From contig NZ_ABEA03000086.1 in the NCBI RefSeq assembly GCF_000171235.2, positions 1-37,749 on the forward strand: a stretch of 37,749 bases of DNA, read 5' to 3'. The stretch comes from Geminisphaera colitermitum TAV2 (GTDB lineage Bacteria > Verrucomicrobiota > Verrucomicrobiia > Opitutales > Opitutaceae). Numbering within the stretch: the stretch's first letter is position 1; every line of letters starts with the position of its first letter. The position numbers and the translations under genes were made by a program. The notes under the pieces were generated by a model, which was given only the letters and a program-made list of their open reading frames with translations, was not told the DNA's origin and ran no database searches. Shown here in pieces: positions 10,530 to 19,297 of this stretch.

Positions 10530-10656
10530 TGGAGTGCGGCGGTTTATCGTCGTTTTGCGCGAAGCGTTTTAACAGTTTCAGCCTCCCCCCCCCCCACACA
10601 CATACCTGCAACGCGCTGAAGCGCGTGGAGGAAAGCGGTGATGAATCACCGCACTC
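10530..10656. repeat. palindromic repeat, same core as the interior of the MITE at 9006
   Basis: TGGAGTGCGGCGGTTTATCG on the left and CGGTGATGAATCACCGCACTCCA on the right are inverted. Between them are GCGCGAAGCGTTTTAACAG-type sequence and a C11 run (10585-10595). The core matches the palindrome inside the MITE at 9034-9221, but this copy lacks the outer terminal repeats. It lies in the 505-base spacer between the LacI gene and the VOC gene, which contains no other gene. Just upstream, GGTAGGGAGGCCTCTCG at 10717 is a fragment of repeat family A. Confidence 0.65.
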
Positions 10657-10777
10657 CAAATGTTGGCCTGCGTAAGGTTAGAGAGTTTTCAAGAAACCTA
10701 TCGCTATCCCCAACTTGGTAGGGAGGCCTCTCGTAACTGTTTAGCGAGGGGGGGGGGACAGGGGGAGAAGGTTGGAT

Positions 10778-10917
10778 TTGGCGCGGTAGCGCTTGGGAGC
10801 GCCGGCATCCTGCCGGCAGACGGCGCGAAGCGTCGTTGGGGCGGGTCGGCATCAAAAGTGGCGCGGACGTCTCGCCCGCATCGGAGCAGCATGCGGGCGG
10901 GACGCCCGCGCCACCTC
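10778..10917. repeat. two adjacent palindromic repeats upstream of the VOC gene
   Basis: 10778-10852 contains GGCGCGGTAGCGCTTGGGAG and GCCGGCATCCTGCCGGC, related to the unit at 856-1021. 10858-10917 has arms GTGGCGCGGACGTCTCGCCC and GGGCGGGACGCCCGCGCCAC, related to the units at 29933-30086. Together with a G10 run (10748-10757) they fill the region before the VOC gene. No promoter could be picked out. Confidence 0.65.
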
Positions 10918-10972
10918 AGCTTTTCCACTTTACCCTTCCCGCGCTGCCCGCCCCAGCGTATTTCCAACCGCC

Positions 10973-11449
10973 ATGTCCACATCGTCGTCCGCATCCGCTG
11001 TCCTGCCGTCCACGACCACTCCGCACGCCTCGCTGGCCGGCGGATTTCACCACGTGGCGCTCCGCCTTAACAACTGGGACGCCGCGCTCGCGTTTTATCG
11101 CGACGTGCTCGGCTTCCGCGAACACGTCGCCTGGTCGCGCCCCAACGGACTTCGCTGCGTCCTGCTCGACATCGGTGGGAATTGCCGACTCGAAGTGTTT
11201 GAAGACCCGGCGGCCCAGCCCATTGCCTCCGCCGACGCCACCGGACCGCTGCTCCATCTGGCGTTGCATGCGGTGGACGTGGACGAAGCCGTTGCCCGGG
11301 TGCGCGCCGCGGGCTATCCGGTGACGCGCGGCCCGGAGGACGTTACGATCAAATCCACCAATGGAATTGGCCCCGTGCCCGTGCGGCTGGCGTTTTTTGA
11401 CGGTCCGGCAGGCGAAGTGTGGGAGTTGTTCAAAAGCGACCGCGCCTGA
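10973..11449 (+). CDS. VOC (glyoxalase/bleomycin-resistance fold) family protein
   Basis: The ATG at 10973 gives 158 residues. GGFHHVALRLNNWDAALAFY begins the first beta-alpha-beta-beta-beta module, with HHVAL the usual first metal-ligand strand and FYRDVLGFRE the conserved helix. A second module (LLHLALHAVDVDEAVARVRA) ends in FFDGPAGEVWELFK, where the E of GEVWEL is the usual last metal ligand. The fold is clear; the reaction (lyase, epimerase, dioxygenase or resistance) cannot be told from sequence. The first 20 residues are Ser/Ala-rich and probably disordered. An upstream in-frame extension to 10793 is encoded by repeat DNA and was rejected. It stands 158 bases upstream of the phosphofructokinase gene in the same direction. 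Confidence 0.85.
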   Translation: MSTSSSASAVLPSTTTPHASLAGGFHHVALRLNNWDAALAFYRDVLGFREHVAWSRPNGLRCVLLDIGGNCRLEVFEDPAAQPIASADATGPLLHLALHAVDVDEAVARVRAAGYPVTRGPEDVTIKSTNGIGPVPVRLAFFDGPAGEVWELFKSDRA

Positions 11450-11607
11450 CCGCGTCTGACCGCCCGACTGCGGTCCAGACGAAATTTGAGTTTGCCACTC
11501 TCTCTGCCCGCGCGACACGCTGATCCCTTTCACACGTCTCGCACATCCGCACATCGTCAGCTCCCAGCCCTCTCATTTCAAAAACAACTTAAAACCACAC
11601 ACACAGC

Positions 11608-12867
11608 ATGGCCGCAGAACTCACAGGAAATGTATTGGTGGGCCAATCCGGAGGCCCCACCGCCGTTATCAATGCCAGCATAGCCGGAGTCGTCTCCGAA
11701 GCTCTCAACCACGAGTGCATTGAAGAAATTTACGGCACCCTCAACGGCGTCCTCGGCATCCTCAACGAGGACCTGATCGACCTCGCCTCCGAGTCGCAGC
11801 AAGCCATCCGTGGCCTCAAAACCACACCCGGCGCCGCCCTCGGCACCTGCCGCTACAAACTCAAAAAACAACAAGATTTCGACCGCGTCCTCGAAGTATT
11901 CAAAGCGCACAACATCCGCTACTTCTTCTACGCTGGCGGCAACGACTCGCAGGACACCGCCGACAAAATCTCCAAGCTCGCCGCCCAGCAAGGCTACGAC
12001 CTCCGCGTCATTGGCATCCCCAAGACCATCGACAACGACCTCCCCGTCACCGACCACTGCCCCGGCTACGGCTCCGTCATCAAGTACATCTCGACCACCG
12101 TCCGCGAGATCGCCTGCGACAACGAAGGCATGGGCCAGCATGATCTCGTGCAAATCGTCGAAGTCATGGGCCGCAACGCCGGTTGGATCGCCGCCGGCGC
12201 CTCCCTCGCCAAACGCCGCGAGCACCCGCACGACGCCCCGCACCTGATCTATTTGCCCGAAGTCGCCTTCACCACGGAGAAGTTCGTGGCTGACGTGCAA
12301 CGCGTCCTCAAACGCGAGAAATTCTGCCTCATCGTCGTCGGCGAAGGACTCGTCGATGCCGACGGCAACTACGTCTCCGCCGAGGACAAGACCGACGCCT
12401 TCGGACACTCCCAACTCGGCGGCGCCGCCGACTATCTGCAAAGCCTCGTCGAACAACACCTCCCCGGCGTCAAAGCCCGCACCGTCAAGCTCGGCATGGC
12501 CCAGCGCGCCGCCGCTCATGCCGGTTCCAAGGCCGACTCCGACGAAGCCTACCTTGCCGGAGTCAAAGCCGTGCAGGCGGCCGTCAATGGCGAGACCGAC
12601 GTCATGGTCACGCTCGTTCGCGCCGAGAGCGACAGCTACACCTGCGAGACGGCCCTTGCGCCCCTGAGCGACATTGCCAACGGCGTCAAAAAACTCCCGC
12701 GCGAATGGATCAACGAAGACGGCGTGAGCATGAACCACCAGTTCGTCCGCTACGCCACGCCGCTCATCCAAGGCGAGACGCCAGTTCCCTACGAGAACGG
12801 CCTCCCGATCTTTGCCAAGCTCGACAAAGTGCGCGTGGACAAACTTCTCCCCGCCTACGAACTCTAA
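11608..12867 (+). CDS. 6-phosphofructokinase, probably diphosphate-dependent
   Basis: This 419-residue protein phosphorylates fructose 6-phosphate in glycolysis, or runs in reverse if PPi-linked. The N-terminal NVLVGQSGGPTAVINAS is the nucleotide/PPi loop. GGNDSQDTADK at residue 110 has Asp113 where ATP enzymes carry Gly, and PKTIDND has Lys139 where ATP enzymes have Gly. Both are known markers of PPi specificity. Asp142 is the catalytic base, and VEVMGRNAGWIA is the substrate loop. The length (about 400) matches the PPi/long bacterial group. The ATG at 11608 is preceded by ACACACACAGC, with no Shine-Dalgarno. A strong terminator follows, and the gene is probably monocistronic. Annotation pipelines will usually name it 6-phosphofructokinase. 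Confidence 0.92.
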   Translation: MAAELTGNVLVGQSGGPTAVINASIAGVVSEALNHECIEEIYGTLNGVLGILNEDLIDLASESQQAIRGLKTTPGAALGTCRYKLKKQQDFDRVLEVFKAHNIRYFFYAGGNDSQDTADKISKLAAQQGYDLRVIGIPKTIDNDLPVTDHCPGYGSVIKYISTTVREIACDNEGMGQHDLVQIVEVMGRNAGWIAAGASLAKRREHPHDAPHLIYLPEVAFTTEKFVADVQRVLKREKFCLIVVGEGLVDADGNYVSAEDKTDAFGHSQLGGAADYLQSLVEQHLPGVKARTVKLGMAQRAAAHAGSKADSDEAYLAGVKAVQAAVNGETDVMVTLVRAESDSYTCETALAPLSDIANGVKKLPREWINEDGVSMNHQFVRYATPLIQGETPVPYENGLPIFAKLDKVRVDKLLPAYEL

Positions 12868-12923
12868 CGCGTCGCCAGAGTGGACGCCGGGAACGCCGAG
12901 CCCCGGCTCGGCCGCATCTCTCC

Positions 12924-12962
12924 AAAGCCGGTCCGCACCAAAAAGCGGACCGGCTTTTTTTT
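12924..12962 (+). terminator. rho-independent terminator of the phosphofructokinase gene
   Basis: AAAGCCGGTCCGC, a short CACCAAAAA loop and GCGGACCGGCTTT form a perfect GC-rich stem followed by a T run to 12962. It lies 56 bases after the stop codon, the best classical terminator in the window. A C14 run (12976-12989) follows immediately. Confidence 0.92.
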
Positions 12963-13104
12963 ACGCCTTTTGCCTCCCCCCCCCCCCCCGCCCTACGGTA
13001 GATGCCGGATGCTCGTTGAGAAAACGCGGGCGTCCCGTAAGCGTCGTCATTGGGGAAAACGCACACACACTGACCGATTGGTGACAGGCGTTCATTTGAT
13101 GCCT

Positions 13105-13224
13105 GGTAGGGAGGCCTTTGTGCCCTCTGCCGAAGGCGATGGCCCGAAGGGCTGCCCTCGGCAAAGGGCACAAAGGCCTCCCTACCGTTAAGACGACGGC
13201 TACAACTCAACTGAAAATACGCTA
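13105..13224. repeat. MITE-like palindromic repeat, family A
   Basis: GGTAGGGAGGCCTTTGTGCC (13105-13124) is inverted at 13168-13187. The flank 13188-13224 (TTAAGACGACGGCTACAACT and on to ACGCTAG) matches the flanks of the copies at 1-138 and 26356-26537. The interior differs from those copies (TGCCCTCTGCCGAAGGCGAT in place of the CTCCGAGG core), so arms and core evolve separately. Its right end overlaps the stop codon of the GH42-like gene (13222-13224). The left terminal repeat is poorly preserved. It fills most of the 12990-13221 spacer. Confidence 0.7.
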
Positions 13225-15699
13225 GTTTTTGGGCCGGGCTTGGAACCAGTTGCTGGCATCCGCCGCAGCCTGATGCCACTCGGCGGCGTCGCCGAGGAAA
13301 TAGAGCTTGGTGTCGAAGGCGGCGATTGACGCGGTGAACGTTAACGCCTGACGGGCGACGAGTTCGCCCGTGATGGCATCAACGACATCGGATTTCCGGC
13401 GCAGACGGAAGGTGCGTTCACCCGCAACCGCCACGTGACAGGACAGAAAACTCCTGCTGGCGGACACGATTTCGCTGGTATCCGTAAATAAATGACAGCC
13501 GGCTTCGCGTGCCATGTCGCGCAGCATCTCGGCGGGGAGCACAAGCACGCCGGACCAGTATTCGGCCGCCCCTGTCGCTTGGCGGCGGGTGCGAACAAGT
13601 CCGGCGGCTCCGTCGGGAAAGCGTGCAAGGACTTCGATGGCGGGCGTGGACGCGGCGGCGGCAAGTCGCATGGGATAGGCGGGCACCGGATGCGTGAAGC
13701 GCGACACAGACCGGGCTTTGGAATCCACTCGTATTTCCGGGCGGCGGACATAGCCGAATTTTTGTCCGGGCACCCAGGATGAGAATGCGCTCCGGCCTTG
13801 TTCGGAAAGGCGGAGTTCGTAGGGGAATGGGCGACCGTCTGCGATCTCAATGGCGTGGCCGAGAAGTTTGTTCATGTGGCGGGTGTCCAGCTTTGGGTCG
13901 CCGGCGGTTTCAGGGTTTTTATTTGTATCGGGATCGGGATTAAAAATACCCGATGCGAACATCCAGAGGAGCGTGCGGCCGGGGCGGCGCAGACGGGTGT
14001 CGATCAAATGCCGGCGGGCGTTGTCGAGGGCAAAGGTGTTGAGCAGGATGACGAATTTGTAGCGGGGGGAGGGATCGGCCAGAAGGTCGTCGAGACCGAT
14101 GAAATCAACGGGGGCTCCGATGCGTGATATTTCCTGGACGCGGAAGCCCTCAAGGAGGGCGGGGAAGGGGCCGGCGGCGGGATCGGAAATGGCGGCGCTG
14201 TGGGCGGGAGCAGAATAAAGGAGGCTCTGAAAGTCGGCGACGACGGCGATATCGGCATCGGAATCGCGTGGGAACCGCAACGCGGCCCGGCCCGTGGTTT
14301 GCATACGGGCGAAGAGATCAAGGATGGGCGGGTGGTTAAAGTAGGTGGGTTCGATGGGATACCACCAGCCGTTGTTGCCGTGGCAAAGGACTTCGGAAAA
14401 TTCGCGTTTCAACATGCCCAGCGTTTGAAAGAGATCGGGTGGGGCGATGCGCGGGTGGCTGCCGGTCCAGGGATCGGCAAAGCTGGTCTTGGTGTCGGCT
14501 TCGCGAAACCAGAGTTTGCCGTGGCGCTTCATGCTTTCAGTGGTGAAACGATCGAGAGTGGCGTCGCCGGGGCCGCAGTATTTGTACTGCGGGGGACCGG
14601 CGAGGAAATCGATGTCGGGGGAGCGGATGAGCTCGTCGCCGAAGGTGTGGCCGCTGGCGAGATACAGGGTGGTGAGGAGATACCCGTTAAAGCCGCCGAC
14701 GAGCCGGCCACCGGCGGAGGCATTTTTGGCGGTGCGGGCGAAGAGGAGGAGGCTGTCGGTCATGGCGCGGTTGTAGGCTTCGTAATAGTCCATGACCCGG
14801 CGCTGGGTGCGGGGGTTGTAAAACATGCCGGAGTCCATGCGGCGTCGTTCGGCAGGGGGGGGGGGGGGGGCGGTGTCGAGCATAACACGGGGATCGGCCC
14901 AGGCGAGGCGGAGGGTTGCCTCGTTGGTGTATTTGTCGCGGAGGAGGCGCCGGAAGGCGGCTAGCATCGGCGGGGAGTAATCGATGTCGATGTCAGGTGA
15001 GTCGAATTTTTGCGGTCCCCAGTAGTTCCATTCGCCGGTGGCGCCGCCGCCGATCATGTATCCAATTATCCGTGACGCATAGGGACGGGTCTCGACATGG
15101 CGCACGAGACGGTGGATGGCGGCGGCGGTTTGTTCCCGCCACACGCTGGAGGCCAGACTGGGATAACGGGTGGGAATCGGGGCGCGACCGGCGATGGGCA
15201 GGCGACCGAGGAAATGATCGGCTCTGCCGTCGTCGAATTGGATCAGTTCGCCGGGGTGTTCTTCGAGGAAACTGGCGGGGGCGTTGGTGTTGAAGCGGAG
15301 GAGAATATAGGCGTCGGGAGCGAATTTGAGGATGCGGGTGATACGTTCTTCGGCGGTTTGCAGGGCGCGGGCGGAGGAGCCGTCCTGACCGATGAGGGGC
15401 ACTTGTTCTTGGTAGAGTTGAAAGTTATTCTTGGAGAACTCGGCGAGTTGCTCAAACGAGGCCCGGCAGCGGCTTATCATCATGGCTCCGAAGGGCTGTC
15501 CATCAAGAACAAGGGTCGGCACTCCACCGATGGTTTCCAGGCGGGCGACACCGGGTGTGGCAGGTTGGAGAACGGTGTTTCCCTCGGTTCCGGATGCGGT
15601 GATGCCAATGGGAACGAGTGTCGTGAGTGTGGCCGCGACGAGGTGGCGCAGCAGGGGAAGGGGGATTGGAAAACCATGGATGCGGGGGGCCGGATGCAT
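13222..15699 (-). CDS. putative beta-galactosidase-like (GH42-like) secreted glycoside hydrolase
   Basis: An 825-residue protein with a hydrophobic N-terminus (LRHLVAATLTTLVPIGI) that is a likely signal peptide. A TIM-barrel region spans about residues 60-480. Glu223 in MIGGGATGEWNYWG and Glu400 in KLWFREADTKT are the candidate acid/base and nucleophile. A flavodoxin-like region (residues 560-640, FVILLNTFALDNARRHLID, RTLLWMFASG) resembles the trimerisation domain of GH42 enzymes. Family placement beyond clan A is uncertain and the substrate is unknown. A C16 run (14855-14870) encodes five prolines near residue 280; one-base slippage would truncate the enzyme. The stop codon coincides with the end of a family A repeat. 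It is divergent from an AraC regulator 86 bases away, its likely controller. Confidence 0.75.
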   Translation of the reverse strand: MHPAPRIHGFPIPLPLLRHLVAATLTTLVPIGITASGTEGNTVLQPATPGVARLETIGGVPTLVLDGQPFGAMMISRCRASFEQLAEFSKNNFQLYQEQVPLIGQDGSSARALQTAEERITRILKFAPDAYILLRFNTNAPASFLEEHPGELIQFDDGRADHFLGRLPIAGRAPIPTRYPSLASSVWREQTAAAIHRLVRHVETRPYASRIIGYMIGGGATGEWNYWGPQKFDSPDIDIDYSPPMLAAFRRLLRDKYTNEATLRLAWADPRVMLDTAPPPPPAERRRMDSGMFYNPRTQRRVMDYYEAYNRAMTDSLLLFARTAKNASAGGRLVGGFNGYLLTTLYLASGHTFGDELIRSPDIDFLAGPPQYKYCGPGDATLDRFTTESMKRHGKLWFREADTKTSFADPWTGSHPRIAPPDLFQTLGMLKREFSEVLCHGNNGWWYPIEPTYFNHPPILDLFARMQTTGRAALRFPRDSDADIAVVADFQSLLYSAPAHSAAISDPAAGPFPALLEGFRVQEISRIGAPVDFIGLDDLLADPSPRYKFVILLNTFALDNARRHLIDTRLRRPGRTLLWMFASGIFNPDPDTNKNPETAGDPKLDTRHMNKLLGHAIEIADGRPFPYELRLSEQGRSAFSSWVPGQKFGYVRRPEIRVDSKARSVSRFTHPVPAYPMRLAAAASTPAIEVLARFPDGAAGLVRTRRQATGAAEYWSGVLVLPAEMLRDMAREAGCHLFTDTSEIVSASRSFLSCHVAVAGERTFRLRRKSDVVDAITGELVARQALTFTASIAAFDTKLYFLGDAAEWHQAAADASNWFQARPKN
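14855..14870. repeat. poly-G tract (C16 in coding strand) within the GH42-like gene
   Basis: Sixteen G on the plus strand, translated on the minus strand as part of DTAPPPPPAERRR. It is in frame here. Gain or loss of one base would disrupt the remaining 545 codons, making this a contingency-locus candidate. Confidence 0.85.
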
Positions 15700-15739
15700 G
15701 GTGTGAATTTTCGTTTCTGGTGGTTGGGGCGGACAATGG

Positions 15740-15771
15740 GCAAAAGTTTGGACTCGGACTCAAAACTTTGC
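15740..15771. promoter_or_regulatory. candidate operator between the GH42-like and AraC genes
   Basis: GCAAAAGTTT and AAAACTTTGC form a near-perfect inverted repeat around a direct repeat GGACTCGGACTC. It is the only such structure in the 86-base divergent spacer and lies 15 bases from the AraC start, so it is a plausible site for that regulator. No promoter hexamers were clear. Confidence 0.4.
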
Positions 15772-15785
15772 TTTAAAGATCATCC

Positions 15786-16691
15786 ATGGAAAATGTGACC
15801 AATGCCGGGAGACGGCTTTTGCTGACGCCGGGGGCGTGGGAGGAATGCCACATGCGGGTGGTGCGGATTTATCAAGGGGAGCCGCTTCTCGATGGACGTG
15901 ACATGGAGTGTTCGCCGGAGCATCTGACGGCGTGGCGCTTGCACGCGGGGAGCATCGTGGTGAAGACGGCGCGGGCATCGTTCCGGGCTATGGCGGGCGA
16001 CTGGTTGTTTTTGCCCAATGGATATCGGAAACAGCGTTTTTCCAAGGATGCGGAACTGACGTCGTTGATGTTCCGGTTGTGCTGGCAGGATGGGAGGCCG
16101 TTGATTGACCTGCGGCCGGGATTATTGGTGCGCGGCGCGGATGCGTCAGGGATGGACGGGATGCTGCCGGCGCTGACGCGCTTGCTTGCTTCGTTGCCGG
16201 ACCGGGCCTGGTTCAGGCGGGGCGGGGGGTGTGATTTTGAGGCGTTCCTGACGATGAAGAATTGGTTTTCGGACTGGCTGGCGGAGGCTTTCAAGGTGTG
16301 GCGCGCGAGGGTGCCTGACTTGGAAGTGGCGTATCTGGCTGATCCGCGGGTGGACGCGGCGCGACGATGGATCGAGGCCCGTCCAATGGAGGCGGAGGTG
16401 GATATGCGCGAGGCGGCGAAAGTGGCGGGGGTGAGCTTCGTGCACCTGAACCGGCTTTTTATGAAGCATCACCACCAGACGGTGCATGAATTCCTGCGGT
16501 ATCTAAGGATTCGATACGCAAGGAGGCGGCTGCTGGACCCGGCGGCGCAGATCAAGGCTGTGGCGCACGAGATGGGGTTTCGGGAGTTGTCCACGTTTTC
16601 GATCTGGTTTCGTCGTGCGGAGCAGATTTCACCACGCGAGTATCGCAGGCGGCTGGGGGGAGGGGCTCAGGGAGACAGGAAGGCGACGTGA
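15786..16691 (+). CDS. AraC family transcriptional regulator
   Basis: A 301-residue protein with a cupin-like sensor domain (residues 1-120, containing WRLHAGSIVVKTARASFRAM and GDWLFLPNGYRKQRF) and a C-terminal AraC DNA-binding domain (residues 185-290). MREAAKVAGVSFVHLNRLFM is the first helix-turn-helix; IKAVAHEMGFRELSTFSIWF with ISPREYRRRL is the second and matches the family signature. It is divergently paired with the GH42-like hydrolase, the classical arrangement for a sugar-responsive activator. The ligand is unknown. A G10 run lies just after the stop (16704-16713). Confidence 0.9.
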   Translation: MENVTNAGRRLLLTPGAWEECHMRVVRIYQGEPLLDGRDMECSPEHLTAWRLHAGSIVVKTARASFRAMAGDWLFLPNGYRKQRFSKDAELTSLMFRLCWQDGRPLIDLRPGLLVRGADASGMDGMLPALTRLLASLPDRAWFRRGGGCDFEAFLTMKNWFSDWLAEAFKVWRARVPDLEVAYLADPRVDAARRWIEARPMEAEVDMREAAKVAGVSFVHLNRLFMKHHHQTVHEFLRYLRIRYARRRLLDPAAQIKAVAHEMGFRELSTFSIWFRRAEQISPREYRRRLGGGAQGDRKAT

Positions 16692-16732
16692 GACTGTGCG
16701 CACGGGGGGGGGGAGGGCAGATGGGCGCTGTA

Positions 16733-17425
16733 TCATTGTTCCCGATACCAGCGGGGGTCGGTGTCGGGGATGGAGTCTTTGACGCTGGCGACGTGGGCGT
16801 CGACAAAGAGGTAATTGGCGGAGTTGCCTGGGTGGCGCAGGGAGGTGGCGTTGATATCGGGCCGGAAGATGTCGCTGTTGAGGTCCATCTCCACGACGAG
16901 AAAGGTGCGGGCGGGTTCGGGGACGGTTTGGTTGTAGTCCCAGGTTTTGGCACCGGTGGCGAAGGATTTGTCGATGCTGGCGTTGTAGCCGTAGGGGTTT
17001 TTGCGTCCATCGCCGCCAGCGACGGGGTTGTAGGTGTGGTTGGGGCAGAGGAGCACGCCGTCGGAGCCGGGCTTGGGGGCGCTGCCCATGGTGTGGATGC
17101 CGAGGTAGGGGCCGAGGACAAAGCGCCAGGAGGGTGTGGCGGGGCTGGAGGAATAGCGGGGGGGGAATTTGCCTTTGTTGTCAGCGGCGTAGTTGGCGAG
17201 GCCGAGGCCGACTTGGCGGAGGTTGGAGACACATTGCGCGGAGCGGGCGCGCTGACGGACGGCTCCGGTCACGGGGATGACGAGGGCGGCCAGAATGCCG
17301 ATGATGGCAATGACGGTGAGCAGTTCGATCAGCGTGAAGGCGCGGTGGCATCGGCGCGCCCAAGAGGCGCGGCGGATGCGGGGCGCGGGCGGCGGCTGGC
17401 TTGGGAAAGCGGTCGAGGTTTTCAT
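16733..17425 (-). CDS. type II secretion/type IV pilin-like prepilin
   Basis: A 230-residue protein with a long basic leader (residues 1-28) and the prepilin motif [20 protein letters not shown], then [20 protein letters not shown]. The C-terminal globular part ends with [16 protein letters not shown], a variant of the H-X9-DG region in which the DG is DA. Its start codon overlaps the stop of the upstream PEP-CTERM gene by 4 bases (ATGA, 17422-17425), indicating translational coupling. This is the second copy of the pseudopilin and PEP-CTERM pairing in the window. It is convergent with the AraC gene, with a 41-base spacer. Confidence 0.87.
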   Translation of the reverse strand: MKTSTAFPSQPPPAPRIRRASWARRCHRAFTLIELLTVIAIIGILAALVIPVTGAVRQRARSAQCVSNLRQVGLGLANYAADNKGKFPPRYSSSPATPSWRFVLGPYLGIHTMGSAPKPGSDGVLLCPNHTYNPVAGGDGRKNPYGYNASIDKSFATGAKTWDYNQTVPEPARTFLVVEMDLNSDIFRPDINATSLRHPGNSANYLFVDAHVASVKDSIPDTDPRWYREQ

Positions 17426-19083
17426 TTGTGTGTGCGACGGGCGCGAGTGCAGAGGCCGGCGGCAATGGTGCCAAGAGCAAGAAGCAGGACGGTGGCGTGT
17501 GGTTCGGGGATGCTGGTTTGGGTGAGGAGGAGATCAATGGTGCCGGAGTTGTTGATGAATTGTCCGGCCCAACCGGCGTTGCGAAGGGTCCATCCAGTGA
17601 CGTCGGTGTCGGCGGTGAGTCCGGTGACGATGCCGGTGTAGGTGCCGGTTTGCGCGCCGAGGTCGGTGATGAGGAAGGACTGGTTGGCGTCGAATTGCCA
17701 TGTGCCTCCCTGACGGGTGAGGGTGGAGTGCGCGCCTGATTCGCCGAGGGCAAAGGCGATGATGGAGCCGGTGGCAAGGGTGAGGTCGCTGTTGATTGTC
17801 AGAGTTTCTCCGAGTCCGCCTGTACCGGCGATTAGAATACCGTTTTGCTGTATATTGACGTCGCGGTTGATGATGCCGGTGCCGCCAAGGCGGGCGTCGG
17901 CAGCGACGGTGATGGACTGGCCGGCGGTGGCGAAGGCGGCGGTGGCGGCGTTTACGAGAAGTGTGCCTTCGCTGACGGTGGTGGTGCCGGCATAGGTGTT
18001 TCCTGTTCCGGTGAGGATGACGGTGCCTGCGCCGATTTTGGTGATGGAGTCGGTGGCTCCGGTGGTGGTGCCGGTGAGGAGGTTGCCCGAAAGGATGACG
18101 GTGCCGCCGGCGGCAGCCGTGAGGTGCAGGGCGCGACCGGCGGCAGTGGCGTCGCCAAGGGTGATGTTGCCCGAAAAGACGGAGGTGTCGGTGGTGTTGC
18201 CGCCGAGCGTTACGCGACCGCCACCGGTGGTGCTTTTGATCTGGACTACGCGGCCGATTTCATGGGCACCGCCAATGAGGAGGGCGGAGTCGCGTGTGCC
18301 GCTGGTGTGGCCAAGTTCGATGGCACGCGTGGACTGGCCGAGGGCACCGGCGGCATTGTTGGGCGCATTGCTTTTGACGACAAGCGTGCCTTCGCGCACG
18401 GCGACCTGCCGGTTGAAGGTGCTGTTGCCGGAGAGCGTGGCGGTGCCGGTGAAGCCTGCGTCGAGAACGATCGCGCCAGTGGTGGCACCGTTGCCGCTGA
18501 TGACGCCGGAGAAGTTCACGTTGCCCGCTCCGGTGAGAACGATGCGGTTGTTGGAGAGCGCAATGTTGCCGGTGATATCCAGAGTGCCGGTCTGGGCGTT
18601 GATGTAGTGGGAGCTGTTGGCGGTGGTGGCACCGAGGATGAGGCCGGCCTGGATGGTTTGCGTGGCCGTGGTATTATTGAGAATCGAAGCGCTGGTTCCG
18701 GAGGCGGTTGACTGGAGTGTGATCGTAGATCCGGTTGCGGCGGTGAGGATGATCGCGGGAGTGGCGCCGACACCGGTGAATGAAAGCGTATTGATGTTCC
18801 AAGGCGCATCCAAGCGGGCGGTGGCGGATGAGGCGGGCGTGGTGGCATCGAAGCGGATGTTGGCGGTGCCGTCGTTGGCCGGGGCGAGGCTGTTTTCCCA
18901 ATTGGCGGGCGTGGACCAGTTGCTGTTGGCCCCAGCGCCTGTCCATGTCTGGGCGGAAGAGTCGGGTGACAAGGCGAGGGTCGCGGTGATGCCGGCGAGG
19001 ATGAGGAGGCCGGGGGCGGCGATGGGGGGGGCGCGGAAAATGGCGGGCATTGGGGTTTGAGCGGGTCGGTGGATCGTGTTCAT
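17422..19083 (-). CDS. autotransporter-associated beta-strand repeat protein with PEP-CTERM tail
   Basis: A 553-residue exported protein. A signal peptide ([20 protein letters not shown], ending SAQ) precedes a beta-helix body of Gly/Thr-rich strands. The unit [20 protein letters not shown] with SEGTLLVN is the autotransporter-associated beta-strand repeat, and related units recur ([19 protein letters not shown]). The end [20 protein letters not shown] and CTRARR is a PEP-CTERM sorting tail. It is probably surface-anchored by an exosortase encoded elsewhere, perhaps binding polysaccharide. It heads an operon with the pseudopilin gene. The spacer 19084-19297 carries an imperfect hairpin (CGCCAAGGCGTCGCTTGGGCGG) and no gene. 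Confidence 0.88.
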   Translation of the reverse strand: MNTIHRPAQTPMPAIFRAPPIAAPGLLILAGITATLALSPDSSAQTWTGAGANSNWSTPANWENSLAPANDGTANIRFDATTPASSATARLDAPWNINTLSFTGVGATPAIILTAATGSTITLQSTASGTSASILNNTTATQTIQAGLILGATTANSSHYINAQTGTLDITGNIALSNNRIVLTGAGNVNFSGVISGNGATTGAIVLDAGFTGTATLSGNSTFNRQVAVREGTLVVKSNAPNNAAGALGQSTRAIELGHTSGTRDSALLIGGAHEIGRVVQIKSTTGGGRVTLGGNTTDTSVFSGNITLGDATAAGRALHLTAAAGGTVILSGNLLTGTTTGATDSITKIGAGTVILTGTGNTYAGTTTVSEGTLLVNAATAAFATAGQSITVAADARLGGTGIINRDVNIQQNGILIAGTGGLGETLTINSDLTLATGSIIAFALGESGAHSTLTRQGGTWQFDANQSFLITDLGAQTGTYTGIVTGLTADTDVTGWTLRNAGWAGQFINNSGTIDLLLTQTSIPEPHATVLLLALGTIAAGLCTRARRTHK

Positions 19084-19297
19084 AGGCGGTTAAATGAGGT
19101 GGTTTCCACGCCTTCGCCTCATCACATCAGCCGCCAAGGCGTCGCTTGGGCGGCAGGTTAATCGGGGAGACTGGAATCAGGGGTTCAGTTTGCCCGCCGC
19201 AACACGGGTAACAATGCGATTAGGTTCACGTTCCGAAACAAAACTTTTATTTTAATAACATGTGATGATGTTCCCACCACTGCGGCCGCTGTTTGGC

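Noticed and set aside
10793-10972. N-terminal extension of the VOC protein
   Set aside because: Encoded by palindromic repeats; the homologous region starts after the ATG at 10973.
11578-12771. 397-codon minus-strand frame opposite phosphofructokinase
   Set aside because: Gly/Val/Asp-rich shadow of an unmistakable kinase gene.
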